DNA of 23,279 bases. Source: a virus. Positions 1 to 9,531 of the stretch are shown in pieces (positions within the stretch are counted from its first letter, which is position 1; the number at the start of each line of letters is the position of its first letter). A program made the translations under genes and the position numbers. Under the pieces are notes generated by a model. It was not told where the DNA came from. It searched no databases and saw only the letters and a list, made by a program, of their open reading frames with translations. The stretch spans positions 1 to 23,279 of the IMG/VR virus record IMGVR_UViG_3300006919_000471; one strand, given 5' to 3'.

Positions 1-175
1 CATTGTTGTTAATTGTAATAGGCCCTTTTAAAAAATAGTTTTTAGTTGATGCCATTGTTAAAGTTACATTACTTGTAATAGTATTATAGTTTTTATAAGC
101 ATCACCTTCTGTACCTACATTACCACCTAGTACCAAGTTTGTTGCTGCTAAAGATCCTAACCTTGTTAATGCCAT
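1..175 (-). CDS. Partial small virion-type protein, N-terminal 58 residues
   Basis: This open frame starts with ATG at 175-173 and runs off the left edge of the window. It begins MALTRLGSLAATNLVLGG and continues with a Thr/Asn-rich stretch ending FLKGPITINNN. The stop codon of the upstream gene and this ATG share one base (TAATG), the arrangement used throughout the operon, which supports the start. The composition (Gly, Thr, Asn, Ser) resembles the beta-rich fibre and appendage proteins just upstream. I infer a fibre-associated or adhesin-like virion component. I do not recognise a named family, and the C-terminal part that could decide it is outside the window. Confidence 0.72.
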   Translation of the reverse strand, partial: MALTRLGSLAATNLVLGGNVGTEGDAYKNYNTITSNVTLTMASTKNYFLKGPITINNN

Positions 176-495
176 TATACTGTTACCAATAATTCACCAT
201 CGGCATTTACCGAAAATGATAATCCTTTCTTACTAAAAAAACTTTCATCAAATAGATCTGTTTGAGATCCATCATTTGTAGCTACATCAATATTATCTGT
301 GCCATTAGTAGTAGTCATAATTAGATCTTCTTTTTGAGATCCTGTTCCATTAGTTTTTTTAAAACCATACAGATCTGCATTACCTAAACCAGCTTGAGCT
401 GCTGCTGATAGATCTGATATTTCTACTACACCAGCATCAATACTATCAGAGCTAGTTATAACTCCTGTAAATGTTGAATTACCTATGTATCCCAT
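175..495 (-). CDS. Small fibre-associated hypothetical protein (106 aa)
   Basis: A 106-residue protein beginning MGYIGNSTFTGVI. It is rich in Ser, Thr, Asp and Gly, has no cysteine, membrane helix or signal peptide, and ends in a short beta-like segment (KKGLSFSVNADGELLVTV). An AGGAGG ribosome-binding site lies 5 bases before the ATG. It follows the tail fibre and the 110-aa protein, and its stop overlaps the next start as TAATG. From position and composition I infer a minor virion protein tied to the tail fibre or its receptor-binding tip. No catalytic motif is visible. A chaperone for the fibre is an alternative. Confidence 0.7.
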   Translation of the reverse strand: MGYIGNSTFTGVITSSDSIDAGVVEISDLSAAAQAGLGNADLYGFKKTNGTGSQKEDLIMTTTNGTDNIDVATNDGSQTDLFDESFFSKKGLSFSVNADGELLVTV

Positions 496-503
496 GTATC
501 CTC

Positions 504-836
504 CTATGTACTAATACTGTCAATAAAACTAACTACAGTTTTAAGTGAACTTGCTGTATCACTTTTTGCTTTTAACTTATCACCAGATTTTAAAATTATT
601 TTACTACCACCATCAATAAGCTCCAAACTAGATCCTCCAGGGATCGGACAATTAACAATTAATTCAGTTGTATTAGAACTATTCTCTATTGCAGCAGTTA
701 CATTGATAGATGTACCGGTTACATTAACTAATCTAATTCCAACTACAGTATCAAAAGTATTAGCTTGAGCTAAAATATCTGTATAGCTAGTACCTATAGC
801 TGTATGTGTTAATTGGTTTCTAAAATTTTGTGCCAT
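504..836 (-). CDS. Small beta-rich virion protein (110 aa)
   Basis: A 110-residue protein starting MAQNFRNQLTHTAIG. Alternating hydrophobic and Ser/Thr residues (VVGIRLVNVTGTSINVTAAIE, then a C-terminal half with KIILKSGDKLKAKS) predict an all-beta fold like phage head or tail decoration and fibre-connecting proteins. AAAGGAG lies about 7 bases before the ATG. It sits directly behind the tail-fibre gene. I infer a structural appendage protein by location and composition. No family is recognised with confidence. Confidence 0.7.
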   Translation of the reverse strand: MAQNFRNQLTHTAIGTSYTDILAQANTFDTVVGIRLVNVTGTSINVTAAIENSSNTTELIVNCPIPGGSSLELIDGGSKIILKSGDKLKAKSDTASSLKTVVSFIDSIST

Positions 837-849
837 GTTTTACTCCTTT

Positions 850-1953
850 CTATAATGCTACACTCATTGCAATACTAAATCCAGCCTGGGCAAATGAAGA
901 TGTATCTACAGCTGCATCTTTAAATTGTCCTCCAGAAAAAATACGCAATTTGTTACTGTTACTATTAAAATAAATATCACCTTCAGTTAGGGCATCGCCA
1001 TCTAAATCTGTGCTAGGTTCGTTTGCTTGTACTCCCAGGTACTGATCTTGAAAATTATCTAGACTTGCCTCTGCTGCTGCTTTAGCTGTTTCGGCTGCTG
1101 TCTTTGCTGCCTCTGCTGCATTCTTATAAGTAAGGGCATTGCTTTCAGAAGTAGATGCATTTGATGCTGATGTAGCTGCCTCACCGGCTTTTGTCGTTGC
1201 TATTGCTGCCTGGGCAGTTGCAGTTTGACTTGCAGAAGTTGCAGTTGCAGCATCTACTAATAGATCCCATTTACCACTATCACTATTTGTAGTTAAGGGT
1301 TGAGATCCAGAAGATGAATGGTCTGTGTTAGCTATAAAAATATTTCCGGTACTTGTGTCTTTTACAATATCTCTTTGGAAATAACTTGTACTAGCTGCCC
1401 AATTACCTTTGAAAGATCCAATCTCTGATGTCATTACTAATGCATCACCAGAATTATTAACTGATAATAATTTATTAGCTGCTAACTCTGGAAAGAATAC
1501 AGGGCCATTGGTTCCTGTTCCTGTTACTGTTCTAGCAGTAGAAGGTTTTAGTTGAATAGATCTATCTGTAATTTCTTTTAATTGTTGTTGTCTAATAACT
1601 ACATTATCAAAATCAGTTTCAAGAGCTGCTGGTGTAATAACCTGGCCTGTACTGTAAACTCCTGTTCTAGATAATGGTTGATCACCAATAATAGTAATAC
1701 GATCATTTTGTGCTGGAGTATAATTAGTACCTCCAGATCCAGAATTATCTATAAAAGTTATAGATCCTGTTCCATCTGTATTAAGAGTAGCAGAGTATTG
1801 AGTAGATAAAGTAAGCTCTGTATCATTTTGAAATACCAATAATTCAGATGTAGCATTAACCTGGAAGTTAAAAGTATAAGGCCCAGCTCTATTACTAGAT
1901 CCTACAATAGATTGTACTCTTCTTGCTGTGTCGTTTACATTAAATGTTGCCAT
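850..1953 (-). CDS. Tail fibre protein with T7 gp17-like N-terminal domain
   Basis: A 367-residue protein. Residues 1 to about 150 (MATFNVNDTARRVQSIVG..., PYTFNFQVNATSELLVFQN, DRITIIGDQPLSRTGVYS, then PAALETDFDNVVIRQQQLKE) match the hallmark layout of the T7 tail-fibre N-terminal domain, which anchors the fibre to the tail. Residues about 235-300 are an Ala/Thr/Ser-rich low-complexity heptad segment likely to form a trimeric coiled coil. The last 65 residues (QYLGVQANEPSTDLDGDALTEGDIYFNS, KLRIFSGGQFKDAA) form a short tip domain common in marine phage fibres. T7 gp17 is 553 residues, so this fibre is short and host recognition may be shared with the small genes downstream. It is the last large gene of the T7-ordered virion block. 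Confidence 0.9.
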   Translation of the reverse strand: MATFNVNDTARRVQSIVGSSNRAGPYTFNFQVNATSELLVFQNDTELTLSTQYSATLNTDGTGSITFIDNSGSGGTNYTPAQNDRITIIGDQPLSRTGVYSTGQVITPAALETDFDNVVIRQQQLKEITDRSIQLKPSTARTVTGTGTNGPVFFPELAANKLLSVNNSGDALVMTSEIGSFKGNWAASTSYFQRDIVKDTSTGNIFIANTDHSSSGSQPLTTNSDSGKWDLLVDAATATSASQTATAQAAIATTKAGEAATSASNASTSESNALTYKNAAEAAKTAAETAKAAAEASLDNFQDQYLGVQANEPSTDLDGDALTEGDIYFNSNSNKLRIFSGGQFKDAAVDTSSFAQAGFSIAMSVAL

Positions 1954-1973
1954 ATATTATTCCTAATATTCTG

Positions 1974-1997
1974 TTGTTCTTTTGTATAGTAGAACAA
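1974..1997 (-). promoter_or_regulatory. AT-rich hairpin between internal protein and tail fibre genes
   Basis: A perfect 7-base inverted repeat (TTGTTCT at 1974-1980, AGAACAA at 1991-1997) with a 10-base loop fills much of the 54-base gap between the 989-aa gene and the tail fibre. No uridine tract follows it on the minus strand, so it is not a classical terminator. It may stabilise or separate the fibre message. Chance formation in AT-rich DNA cannot be excluded. Confidence 0.3.
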
Positions 1998-2007
1998 AAA
2001 AACACCA

Positions 2008-4977
2008 TTATCTTTTACCCTTTCTATTTACTCTTTCTTTTAGCAATTCTACTTTGTCATTAAAGGTAGGATTGTTGTTTAAAAAGTTTTCTTCTGCTAA
2101 TGATCTTCTATTTGAAACAATATTTTTTAATGCTTTTAATTTATCACCAGGCTGCATATCATTCCAATCTTGATCATTATCAATCATATCTAACATTTCA
2201 TCTAACATAGTACCATCACCATCAATATCAGAATTCATGTACATAATAATAGATTTGTATTCTTCTGATGTAAGAGGGATGCCACTAATAAAAGCTCTTG
2301 GCATTGGAATGCCTAAACCTAATTTAACTAACCAATCATCAACTCTATTGTATTTTTCTTTTTGTGTTCTAATTGGACTAAATACATTCATCTCTGGGCC
2401 TACCATTACATCACCCCATAGATTAACTCTTTCTTCTAATTCTGGATTAAAGAATGGTGATTGATGCATTGCTTTATTATATTCTTTATAGAATGCTCTA
2501 ATAGGAGCTGGTATATCACCATCAAAATTTTCTCTCCACCATGATGCCTGGTCAGTTGTAATCATTGTATCATAGATTGTTGGATCTGAATGTTTAGTTA
2601 AGTAGTTACCAAAAGTACCTAAAGGATTTATACCAATACCAACTGTTGCCTCTGTTAATTTTTTTAATAGTGTTGTTAATGATCTTGTTGCCATATCATC
2701 TGCATCACCATACCCAGGTTGAAACAATGCACCAAGTTGAGTAACACCTTGTGCAAATGGTTGCTGCATAATGTATGGAAAGACAGATGCTATTCCAGCT
2801 TTAAATAAAGCCTCCATATTATTAGCAAAATTAGGATCTTCATATTGTCCTGGTCTTGATGCCATGTAAGCAAAGTCAGCAGAGATAGCTAATAAAGATG
2901 ATACAGGATCAAATCTAGCATAAGAAGTACATTGATATAAACCATCATCTTGCATATTACATATTGAATAAGGTAATAAACCTTTTCTTTGAAATGCCTC
3001 TCTCTCACCTTTTCTTGTCGGCATCATTCCTGTAATCATTGTTCCTTGATCTGTAACATTAGCTCCATAAGCCATACTTCCAAATTGATACATTAACATT
3101 GCACCGGTAGATAGTTTAGCAATAGCAAGTTGTTTGGCTTTGGTTCCATTTTTACCAGATAAATTTTTTCTTACATCATTAGATAACCAAGCCAAAGCTG
3201 GGTTTCTTTTGTTACTTTCAAAAAAGATATTCATAATTGTTTTGTAAAAAGGTACAAACATTTTCATTTCTGGTACATTTAAAATGCCTTGTAATTTAGA
3301 AAATATACCTGGAGGTAAATCTTTTTGGAATGTTCCTTCTAACATACTTTCTTGTACCTCTTTAACAGTTGCAGTATCTGGATCTGCTAAAGTTTTTTTA
3401 TAAACTAATTCAGCTCCAGCTTTATCATCTGGAAAATCATTTAAAAATTTATTCATTTTACTTGTTGCAATTCTTTCAAGCTCCATTTGAAAAATAAAAC
3501 CTTTCATCATTTCATCTTCTGCAACTAACAATCTGCCAGGCACTCTGACCATTGTACCCATTACTTCAAAAAATGAACCAAGAGCTGTGTCTTTATATTT
3601 ACCAGCTAACTCTTTTGATATTGCTTTATCTTTTCTTAAATCCATTTTCGTTGTAATACTTTCACCAGATTTTAAAGAGGCCCATGCATTACCTACAGCA
3701 AGTTTAGATCCATATCTCATAGATTTAATCATGGCCCAAACTTCATTAAACATCACACCATCAGCTGATGACATTCCAGGAACTTTATTAATACCAGCTG
3801 CAACTCCATACTCTACAACTCTCAAAGTATTAAAAGTAATATTACCAGCAATGTTTACTGTGTGTGTAATAGGTGACATTAATCTTGTGTTAATCCAAAG
3901 CTCTGCCCAGGCATCTCTAAATTTAGTTACAATACCATCTTTAGCAAATTTAGATTTTTGATGTGGTTTTAATTCTAAATAGGCTTGAGCAATTTTAGCA
4001 GCAGCTGTTGTATCTTTAGGATCAACATTCATCTGTTTTAAAATATCACCTAACTCATCAATACCCTCAACTTTAGGTGTATCCATTTTAGATACAATAC
4101 CAAGTGTTCTACCACTTTCAGATATTGCAGCAGCTGTTTTAGAAAATAAAGATCCATACAATGCAAATGTTCTGTAAAACAATTCTACATCTGCTGCTGT
4201 TGCTTTATCTGACATTACTATTTTAGCAAGTCTATCTACCTCTGCTCTTGCAACTGTTACTTCCATAATAGCTCTATAAGCAAATTCTGTTTTGAAAGGT
4301 GTACCTTCTGGATTTTTAAGGATCTGCATATACACATCATTTCTTCCATACTTGGCTGCTGCTGCTGCTATTTCTTCCATAGTCATCTTACCTCGTTTAG
4401 CAGTATTAATACTATCTTTAAAAACAGTAGCTACAAAGTCTTGAAAGGTAGCAACATTTTTAAATAAATTAGGATGATCAGCATTTCTTAATGTAGTTTG
4501 TAAAGCACCTTCTTTAATTTTTAATTTACCCATGCTTAAATTATTCATGGTATCTTCAATAATTTTTAACTCTGCATCATTGAATTGTTTAAAGATTATA
4601 TTTCCTGTTCCTTCTTCTATTACAAACATTTTATTATCTGGAACTTTGGTAGATAAAATCTCTGCTTGTTTTTCTTGGGCCTCTTTTATTGTATCACCAT
4701 GAGTTTTATCTTTATAAGTAGGTTGATCTTTTGGTTTAGGTATTTTTTTAGGAAACAAAGATGCAAGTAAAACTTCTTCTTGTTCATCTTCTTTTTTTTC
4801 TGCTATGTTAGTTTTTTCTAATACTTCATTCTCAAGAATGACATCAGCATTATTACTTGTGTTAATAATTTCTTTTTCTACAGGAAGAATAGTTTCAGCT
4901 AACTTATCTAACTTTTTATTTAAAAAAGAATTATCTTGGTTTTCTATAGTGTCTATGGAAATATCTGGTTTTGACAT
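2008..4977 (-). CDS. Large internal virion (ejection) protein, T7 gp16-position
   Basis: A 989-residue protein and the largest gene in the window. The first ~130 residues are charged and probably disordered. The middle is helical with Ala-rich stretches (AKYGRNDVYMQILKNPEGTP, then VARAEVDRLAKIVMSD). Hydrophobic segments near residues 370-410 (LMSPITHTVNIAGNITFNTL) and 640-670 (STGAMLMYQFGSMAYG) could insert into membranes. The later run (GMMPTRKGEREAFQRKGLLP, SYARFDPVSSLLAISADFAY) is typical of internal core proteins of marine podoviruses. It lies immediately before the tail fibre, as gp16 does in T7 (1318 residues there). The inferred role is a component of the internal core that leaves the head and builds the DNA channel through the cell envelope. 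I see no clear transglycosylase motif such as the one at the N-terminus of T7 gp16. It is coupled to the upstream gene by TAATG. Confidence 0.78.
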   Translation of the reverse strand: MSKPDISIDTIENQDNSFLNKKLDKLAETILPVEKEIINTSNNADVILENEVLEKTNIAEKKEDEQEEVLLASLFPKKIPKPKDQPTYKDKTHGDTIKEAQEKQAEILSTKVPDNKMFVIEEGTGNIIFKQFNDAELKIIEDTMNNLSMGKLKIKEGALQTTLRNADHPNLFKNVATFQDFVATVFKDSINTAKRGKMTMEEIAAAAAKYGRNDVYMQILKNPEGTPFKTEFAYRAIMEVTVARAEVDRLAKIVMSDKATAADVELFYRTFALYGSLFSKTAAAISESGRTLGIVSKMDTPKVEGIDELGDILKQMNVDPKDTTAAAKIAQAYLELKPHQKSKFAKDGIVTKFRDAWAELWINTRLMSPITHTVNIAGNITFNTLRVVEYGVAAGINKVPGMSSADGVMFNEVWAMIKSMRYGSKLAVGNAWASLKSGESITTKMDLRKDKAISKELAGKYKDTALGSFFEVMGTMVRVPGRLLVAEDEMMKGFIFQMELERIATSKMNKFLNDFPDDKAGAELVYKKTLADPDTATVKEVQESMLEGTFQKDLPPGIFSKLQGILNVPEMKMFVPFYKTIMNIFFESNKRNPALAWLSNDVRKNLSGKNGTKAKQLAIAKLSTGAMLMYQFGSMAYGANVTDQGTMITGMMPTRKGEREAFQRKGLLPYSICNMQDDGLYQCTSYARFDPVSSLLAISADFAYMASRPGQYEDPNFANNMEALFKAGIASVFPYIMQQPFAQGVTQLGALFQPGYGDADDMATRSLTTLLKKLTEATVGIGINPLGTFGNYLTKHSDPTIYDTMITTDQASWWRENFDGDIPAPIRAFYKEYNKAMHQSPFFNPELEERVNLWGDVMVGPEMNVFSPIRTQKEKYNRVDDWLVKLGLGIPMPRAFISGIPLTSEEYKSIIMYMNSDIDGDGTMLDEMLDMIDNDQDWNDMQPGDKLKALKNIVSNRRSLAEENFLNNNPTFNDKVELLKERVNRKGKR

Positions 4978-7064
4978 TATTTAACTCCTTTATTAAATTC
5001 GTCAATTTCATCAGCATCAATTCCATAAAGATCTCCTGTATCTAGATCTAGATCTTCGTTGACGATATATCTTTTCTTATTTTTGTTTTTTTTGCTCTCA
5101 ACATTACCAACATCGCTTTGTGAAAGGCCTCCTTCGATGTCATCGGCTTTTCTTTCGATGATTGTTGTTGCTGCGTCTGCGTAACTTTTTGGTTCACTTT
5201 TAACTCCTAGTTTTGTATATAATCCTTGTTCAAAGTACCATAGAACAGCCTGTGTGTCACGAGCATTTAATTTAACACCTATACTGTTTTCTAATTGTAT
5301 TCGTATTTCATTAATATAATTATCCATAATTGTTCGTTCTGCAAGGTTTCTTGGTTGATCAGCACTTGCTTTAACACCATCTTTTTTAATAGTATAAACA
5401 TTACCAGACTTTCTATTAAATCCTCTAGTAAACCAAATATCCGGAACAGCCTCATCAGAAGTACCCATTAAGCTCTGCATAAATTTACTTACTTTAGGGC
5501 CAAACATATCAGCTCCATAGATCTCTTTATCTAAAGCACCAGCTATTGGTTTCATACCATAAGATTTTCTTAAATCATTTAATACTCTTCTTGTAGTTGG
5601 AGTATGTAAGAATTCTAAAAATGCATCTAATCCATTTGCATCAACATATTTTTGTACAAATTCTATTTGTCCTTTTAAGTGAGATCTTTGTGTCCATCCT
5701 TTTTCTTCACCTATTTCAGCTCTACCTAATTTAACCATTACATCTTCTGAATTACGAAGGCTATTAGGATTAGTTGTAGGAAACTTTCCTGTATCTAAAT
5801 AAATATCTGCAATCTGTGCAGCTACTTTAAAATCCATTCCAACATTTTGTCCTGGCGAGGCAATAGCTGTAAAGAATACTACCATGTCTTTTATTTGATC
5901 ATTACCTTTAAATTTAGGATTAATGTCATCTAATTTTTCCATAGCTATTTTAATATCTTTGTCATACCATCCGGCCCCTGTAACTTTTTGATCTAGTTGG
6001 TAAGTTACTTCTTTAACACCTTGGTCTACCATTAATTTAAAATCATCTGGATTTTTAATATCTAGTTTAGGAGCTTGATCAAAATGATTAATTATATCTT
6101 CAACTTTAACTTTGTTATTTTTTCCTGTACCAATAATAACCGGTTCAATACTATCCATAATCATAACAGTATCAAATTTTTCTGGCCCTTCTAATTCTGA
6201 TTTGTAAGAAAAAGTACCTTCTTCTATTTCTTTTGCTAAAGGCCCTTCTGGGTTCATAGCAGATCCACCAGATAAATTTATACTATTGTTTAATTCCTCA
6301 ACTACTTCCGGCTGTTTCTTTAATCCTTTAAATAATTTTCCTAATAACATTACACCTTCACCTAATGGGCCTAATGCACTATCACCAATAATAGCTTTCA
6401 TCTTTTCTTTAAAAACAGTATCAGCATTGTATTCTGTTTCTGGTGTAGCAATGTAATTAAATATTTCTTTACTTAAACTGTCAGCTTGTTCAGTATCAAT
6501 ACCAAACATTTCTGACATAAAGCTAACAAAGTTTGGATCCATAGGAACTTGAGCTGTACCTACAGTTGCTGCCTCTGCTGATAATGCTCTTGTTATAAAT
6601 GGCATAACACCTTTTGCTTTTATTAATGTACCAAATAATTTGTAGTAACCTAGACCTGGAGTTAAGAATTGAGATATACCTTCTGCAAATCCTCCAGCTA
6701 ATGTTTCTGTTTCACCTATTCTTGGATAAACTTCTTTAGCAAAGAAATCACCAAACTTTTGTACAGATCCTTCACTAGCAAGATCTAATTTTTCTAATGT
6801 TGCTAATCCTAAACCACCAACACTTTCTACAAGTTTAGTTGTACCTCTAGCTATGCCGGTTCCAATTTCATTGTTGTATTTTAAAACTGTGCTACCAATA
6901 TCTTTATATGTTTGTAATGTATTAGTTGTGTAATCTTTAGCAGATTGTAAAAATCCTTTTTTCTTATTTTCAAATAACTCATAACCATTTTCAGTTAGCT
7001 TGTAATCGTTATCACTATTTTTAAAATCTAGGTAGTTTAAATATTTTTCTTCTAATGATGACAT
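4977..7064 (-). CDS. Internal virion protein (695 aa)
   Basis: A 695-residue protein starting MSSLEEKYLNYLDFKNSDND. It has a Gly/Ala-rich, amphipathic N-terminal third (residues about 45-170, for example GTGIARGTTKLVESVGGLGL) that could interact with membrane or pack in the core. A charged central region and a helical C-terminal part follow (RDTQAVLWYFEQGLYTKLGV near residue 610). The last 50 residues are acidic. It is flanked by other internal-protein genes and joined to both by TAATG overlaps. Position suggests a member of the internal core that is ejected with the genome. I recognise no enzyme motif. Function is inferred only from context. Confidence 0.68.
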   Translation of the reverse strand: MSSLEEKYLNYLDFKNSDNDYKLTENGYELFENKKKGFLQSAKDYTTNTLQTYKDIGSTVLKYNNEIGTGIARGTTKLVESVGGLGLATLEKLDLASEGSVQKFGDFFAKEVYPRIGETETLAGGFAEGISQFLTPGLGYYKLFGTLIKAKGVMPFITRALSAEAATVGTAQVPMDPNFVSFMSEMFGIDTEQADSLSKEIFNYIATPETEYNADTVFKEKMKAIIGDSALGPLGEGVMLLGKLFKGLKKQPEVVEELNNSINLSGGSAMNPEGPLAKEIEEGTFSYKSELEGPEKFDTVMIMDSIEPVIIGTGKNNKVKVEDIINHFDQAPKLDIKNPDDFKLMVDQGVKEVTYQLDQKVTGAGWYDKDIKIAMEKLDDINPKFKGNDQIKDMVVFFTAIASPGQNVGMDFKVAAQIADIYLDTGKFPTTNPNSLRNSEDVMVKLGRAEIGEEKGWTQRSHLKGQIEFVQKYVDANGLDAFLEFLHTPTTRRVLNDLRKSYGMKPIAGALDKEIYGADMFGPKVSKFMQSLMGTSDEAVPDIWFTRGFNRKSGNVYTIKKDGVKASADQPRNLAERTIMDNYINEIRIQLENSIGVKLNARDTQAVLWYFEQGLYTKLGVKSEPKSYADAATTIIERKADDIEGGLSQSDVGNVESKKNKNKKRYIVNEDLDLDTGDLYGIDADEIDEFNKGVK

Positions 7065-9040
7065 TATTGTTCAAGCTCCCCTAATGCTGTTTTATAAGAT
7101 TGTAATTGTTCTATAAATTTTTCTATAAATTCATTTGATATAGGTTTTCCATTAACTATTGGTCTAGAAAATTTATCATCAAAGTAACCAATAAAACCTT
7201 CTTCTAAAACCATACCATCTTTCATTTCTTTTAACTCTTCCATTTCAACAATTAATCGTTGTACACCATCTGTTGTTTCTAAAAATTCAGATCTGTAGTT
7301 TGCATGATTATAAGGTTGATCATCTTCTGTAGTATAGAAATTTTGCAAATAAGGTTTCCATAATCTAGATGAAAATTGAAACTCACCAGAAGTAATAGTT
7401 TTTTTCATTTCTTTAATATCATCTTCTTTAAGTTTGTTAGTTTCTACACCTTGAGTTAATTCTAATGCTTTGTTTTGAATATCAGTAGCTGTAGCATCTG
7501 GGTTAGCTCTCATAAAAGCAAGTAACTCATTTGATTTTTGTCTATATAAATTAGCAGCTGCTTTATCTTTTTTAGATGCATTTAATATAGTAGCCTCTGA
7601 ATAACCAAAGGCATTACGCATAATCTTTTCACCTTCAGTAAATTTTTTAGATTTAGATACTTCTAGATCTGCATCTAGTTTTAATTTTTGTTCTTTAGTT
7701 ATATATCTAAAATCATAAGCCTCTTGTATTTTTTCATGAGTAAGATCTTTTGTAATTGTTAAATCATCTTGTAGATCTATAAAGCCTAGGCCATCATCTG
7801 TATGATCTTTTGTAAAATCACCACCATTATCATCATCATCTAATTTTTCTGATAGCTCTATAAATAAATCATCATCTAAATCTTTTGCCTCTTTAACAAT
7901 TTGTTTTGCCTCTTCATAATTACCATCAGCTCTAGCTGTATAGTATTTAAGTTTTAGATTATCTACTTCATCTTTTTTATCTAATGTAAGTGTAGTATCA
8001 TCATCTTCTTTAGCTTTAATAATACTTTGTTTCCATTCTTTAACTTTTGTTCTAAATTCTTTTTGTTTATCTTCTGGTAAACTTTCATATATTTTTTTTA
8101 AATTTTTATATCCTCCAAAGTTTCCATTCTGAACTTGTTTGTAAATTTGATTAGCATGATTAGTACCAGCCTTATAGTTAAATGGAGTATCAACATATTC
8201 ACTAAATAAAAAGTTTGCTTTTTCTCTATTTACTCTAGCATCCCAATCTTTAGACCATTGTAATAATTTTTCTGGACTAATGTTGTTTACTATAAGCTCT
8301 TGTTCTTTTTCTTGCTTACGCAATTTTAAAATATCATCTAAAGATAATTTTATTGGTTCACCATTTTCGCCAAGTAGAGGTTGACCATCTGGCCCATTAA
8401 TACTTTGTTCAGCTCCACCTTTTACAATATCTGGTATTTGTTCTATAGTTTGATTACTGTAACTTAATACAGTAGCATCTTTCATATTCTTATAATCTTT
8501 TAATAATTTATCTGAATAAGATGTAAGATATGTATTAGCTGTTGTTGCAAGTTTAGCATTAGCTACAATACTTGCCTCACCATCTACTTCTAAAACAGCA
8601 TCTGTATATCCATTAACAATAGCATTTAATTCATTGGTGTATGTGTCAAGATCCATATCATTTGCATATGCTTTAGTTTTAAGATCTGCAAAATCATTTT
8701 GTGCTTTCATTGTAATTTGAGAAGTAAGTAAATTTAATTGTGTAGCTCTGATAGCAGATCCATAAGTAGTATTAGGATTACCTTTAACCATTTTATTTTT
8801 TTGATCTGGATTAGCATCTAGGAATTGATCTGTTGAAATAGGATTTTCTGCTGCATATTTAATACCAGCTCTTTCCATATCCTTATCTAATTTTTTTAAT
8901 GCAAAATTATTAATACGATCTAGTTTTTGATTTAAACTATCCATACCACTAGCCATGACCTGGTACTGTGGAAATGCAACATTAACTACAGCTCCACCTC
9001 TAACTAAACCACCTTGATATGTTTTTCTTTCTCTTGCCAT
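7064..9040 (-). CDS. Internal virion protein, T7 gp15-position (658 aa)
   Basis: A 658-residue, highly charged, mainly alpha-helical protein (many Lys/Asp/Glu runs, for example DDDTTLTLDKKDEVDNLKLK). The N-terminus has the pattern VAFPQYQVMASGMDSLNQKL followed by a helical repeat region, as in gp15-type internal proteins of podoviruses. T7 gp15 is 747 residues and lies between gp14 and gp16, and this gene occupies the equivalent place. There is no signal peptide and no convincing membrane segment, which fits a tubular core or periplasmic tunnel protein. TAATG junctions at both ends support its start and co-translation. Confidence 0.72.
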   Translation of the reverse strand: MARERKTYQGGLVRGGAVVNVAFPQYQVMASGMDSLNQKLDRINNFALKKLDKDMERAGIKYAAENPISTDQFLDANPDQKNKMVKGNPNTTYGSAIRATQLNLLTSQITMKAQNDFADLKTKAYANDMDLDTYTNELNAIVNGYTDAVLEVDGEASIVANAKLATTANTYLTSYSDKLLKDYKNMKDATVLSYSNQTIEQIPDIVKGGAEQSINGPDGQPLLGENGEPIKLSLDDILKLRKQEKEQELIVNNISPEKLLQWSKDWDARVNREKANFLFSEYVDTPFNYKAGTNHANQIYKQVQNGNFGGYKNLKKIYESLPEDKQKEFRTKVKEWKQSIIKAKEDDDTTLTLDKKDEVDNLKLKYYTARADGNYEEAKQIVKEAKDLDDDLFIELSEKLDDDDNGGDFTKDHTDDGLGFIDLQDDLTITKDLTHEKIQEAYDFRYITKEQKLKLDADLEVSKSKKFTEGEKIMRNAFGYSEATILNASKKDKAAANLYRQKSNELLAFMRANPDATATDIQNKALELTQGVETNKLKEDDIKEMKKTITSGEFQFSSRLWKPYLQNFYTTEDDQPYNHANYRSEFLETTDGVQRLIVEMEELKEMKDGMVLEEGFIGYFDDKFSRPIVNGKPISNEFIEKFIEQLQSYKTALGELEQ

Positions 9041-9531
9041 TATGTTGGTTTCTTTCCATCAGTTGGTGGTTTTTTATCAAAAACTCCTGTTGTAGACATA
9101 GTAGCCATATCAGTACCAAGTCCAAAGATAGCATTTAAGTAACCCATTTTTTTAGCTTGTTTACCAGCTATCTTATAATTATTAAATTCTATAATTCCTA
9201 AATTTTGTGTAAGCTCCTGGTTGATTGCTGCAAGAGAAAAATCTTCTGCTCCTTCTCTTAATGAAACTATTTGTGAAGTTAAAATAGATCCTTCGTTTGT
9301 TAAGGCCCCACCAGCTGCACCTCTTGCAACAATAGTACCTAATGCTTTATTAGTTTCTTTTAATGCCTCAACACCTTGTTCTTTAAATTCAATTCTTCTT
9401 TCTTTAAATTGTAATGCAGATATATCTGCTTTAGCATCTAGACTAGCTTTAGTAGCAGCTGCTGAATACAAAGTAGCATAGGCTTTACCTATACTTGATA
9501 TTACTCCAATGATTGCCCAAGGGTTTGCCAT
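9040..9531 (-). CDS. Internal virion protein, T7 gp14-like
   Basis: A 163-residue protein starting MANPWAIIGVISSIGKAYATL. A hydrophobic Ala-rich N-terminus is followed by a helical Lys/Glu segment, then RGAAGGALTNEGSILTSQIV and SLAAINQELTQNLG, then another hydrophobic stretch (GYLNAIFGLGTDMATMSTTG). This helix-turn layout with a central Gly-Ala loop is the usual one for gp14-type internal proteins, which form a pore in the outer membrane in T7 (196 residues there). It sits between the tail nozzle gene and the larger internal proteins, exactly as in T7. It is joined on both sides by TAATG. Confidence 0.8.
   Translation of the reverse strand: MANPWAIIGVISSIGKAYATLYSAAATKASLDAKADISALQFKERRIEFKEQGVEALKETNKALGTIVARGAAGGALTNEGSILTSQIVSLREGAEDFSLAAINQELTQNLGIIEFNNYKIAGKQAKKMGYLNAIFGLGTDMATMSTTGVFDKKPPTDGKKPT

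Noticed and set aside
1069-1240. GCT-type low-complexity repeats in the tail fibre region as a possible slippage or CRISPR-like repeat.
   Set aside because: They encode an Ala-rich coiled coil and show no regular unit length or spacers.
3587-3961. A 124-codon plus-strand frame within the large internal protein gene.
   Set aside because: It is antisense to a well-supported gene and shows no domain or initiation signal.
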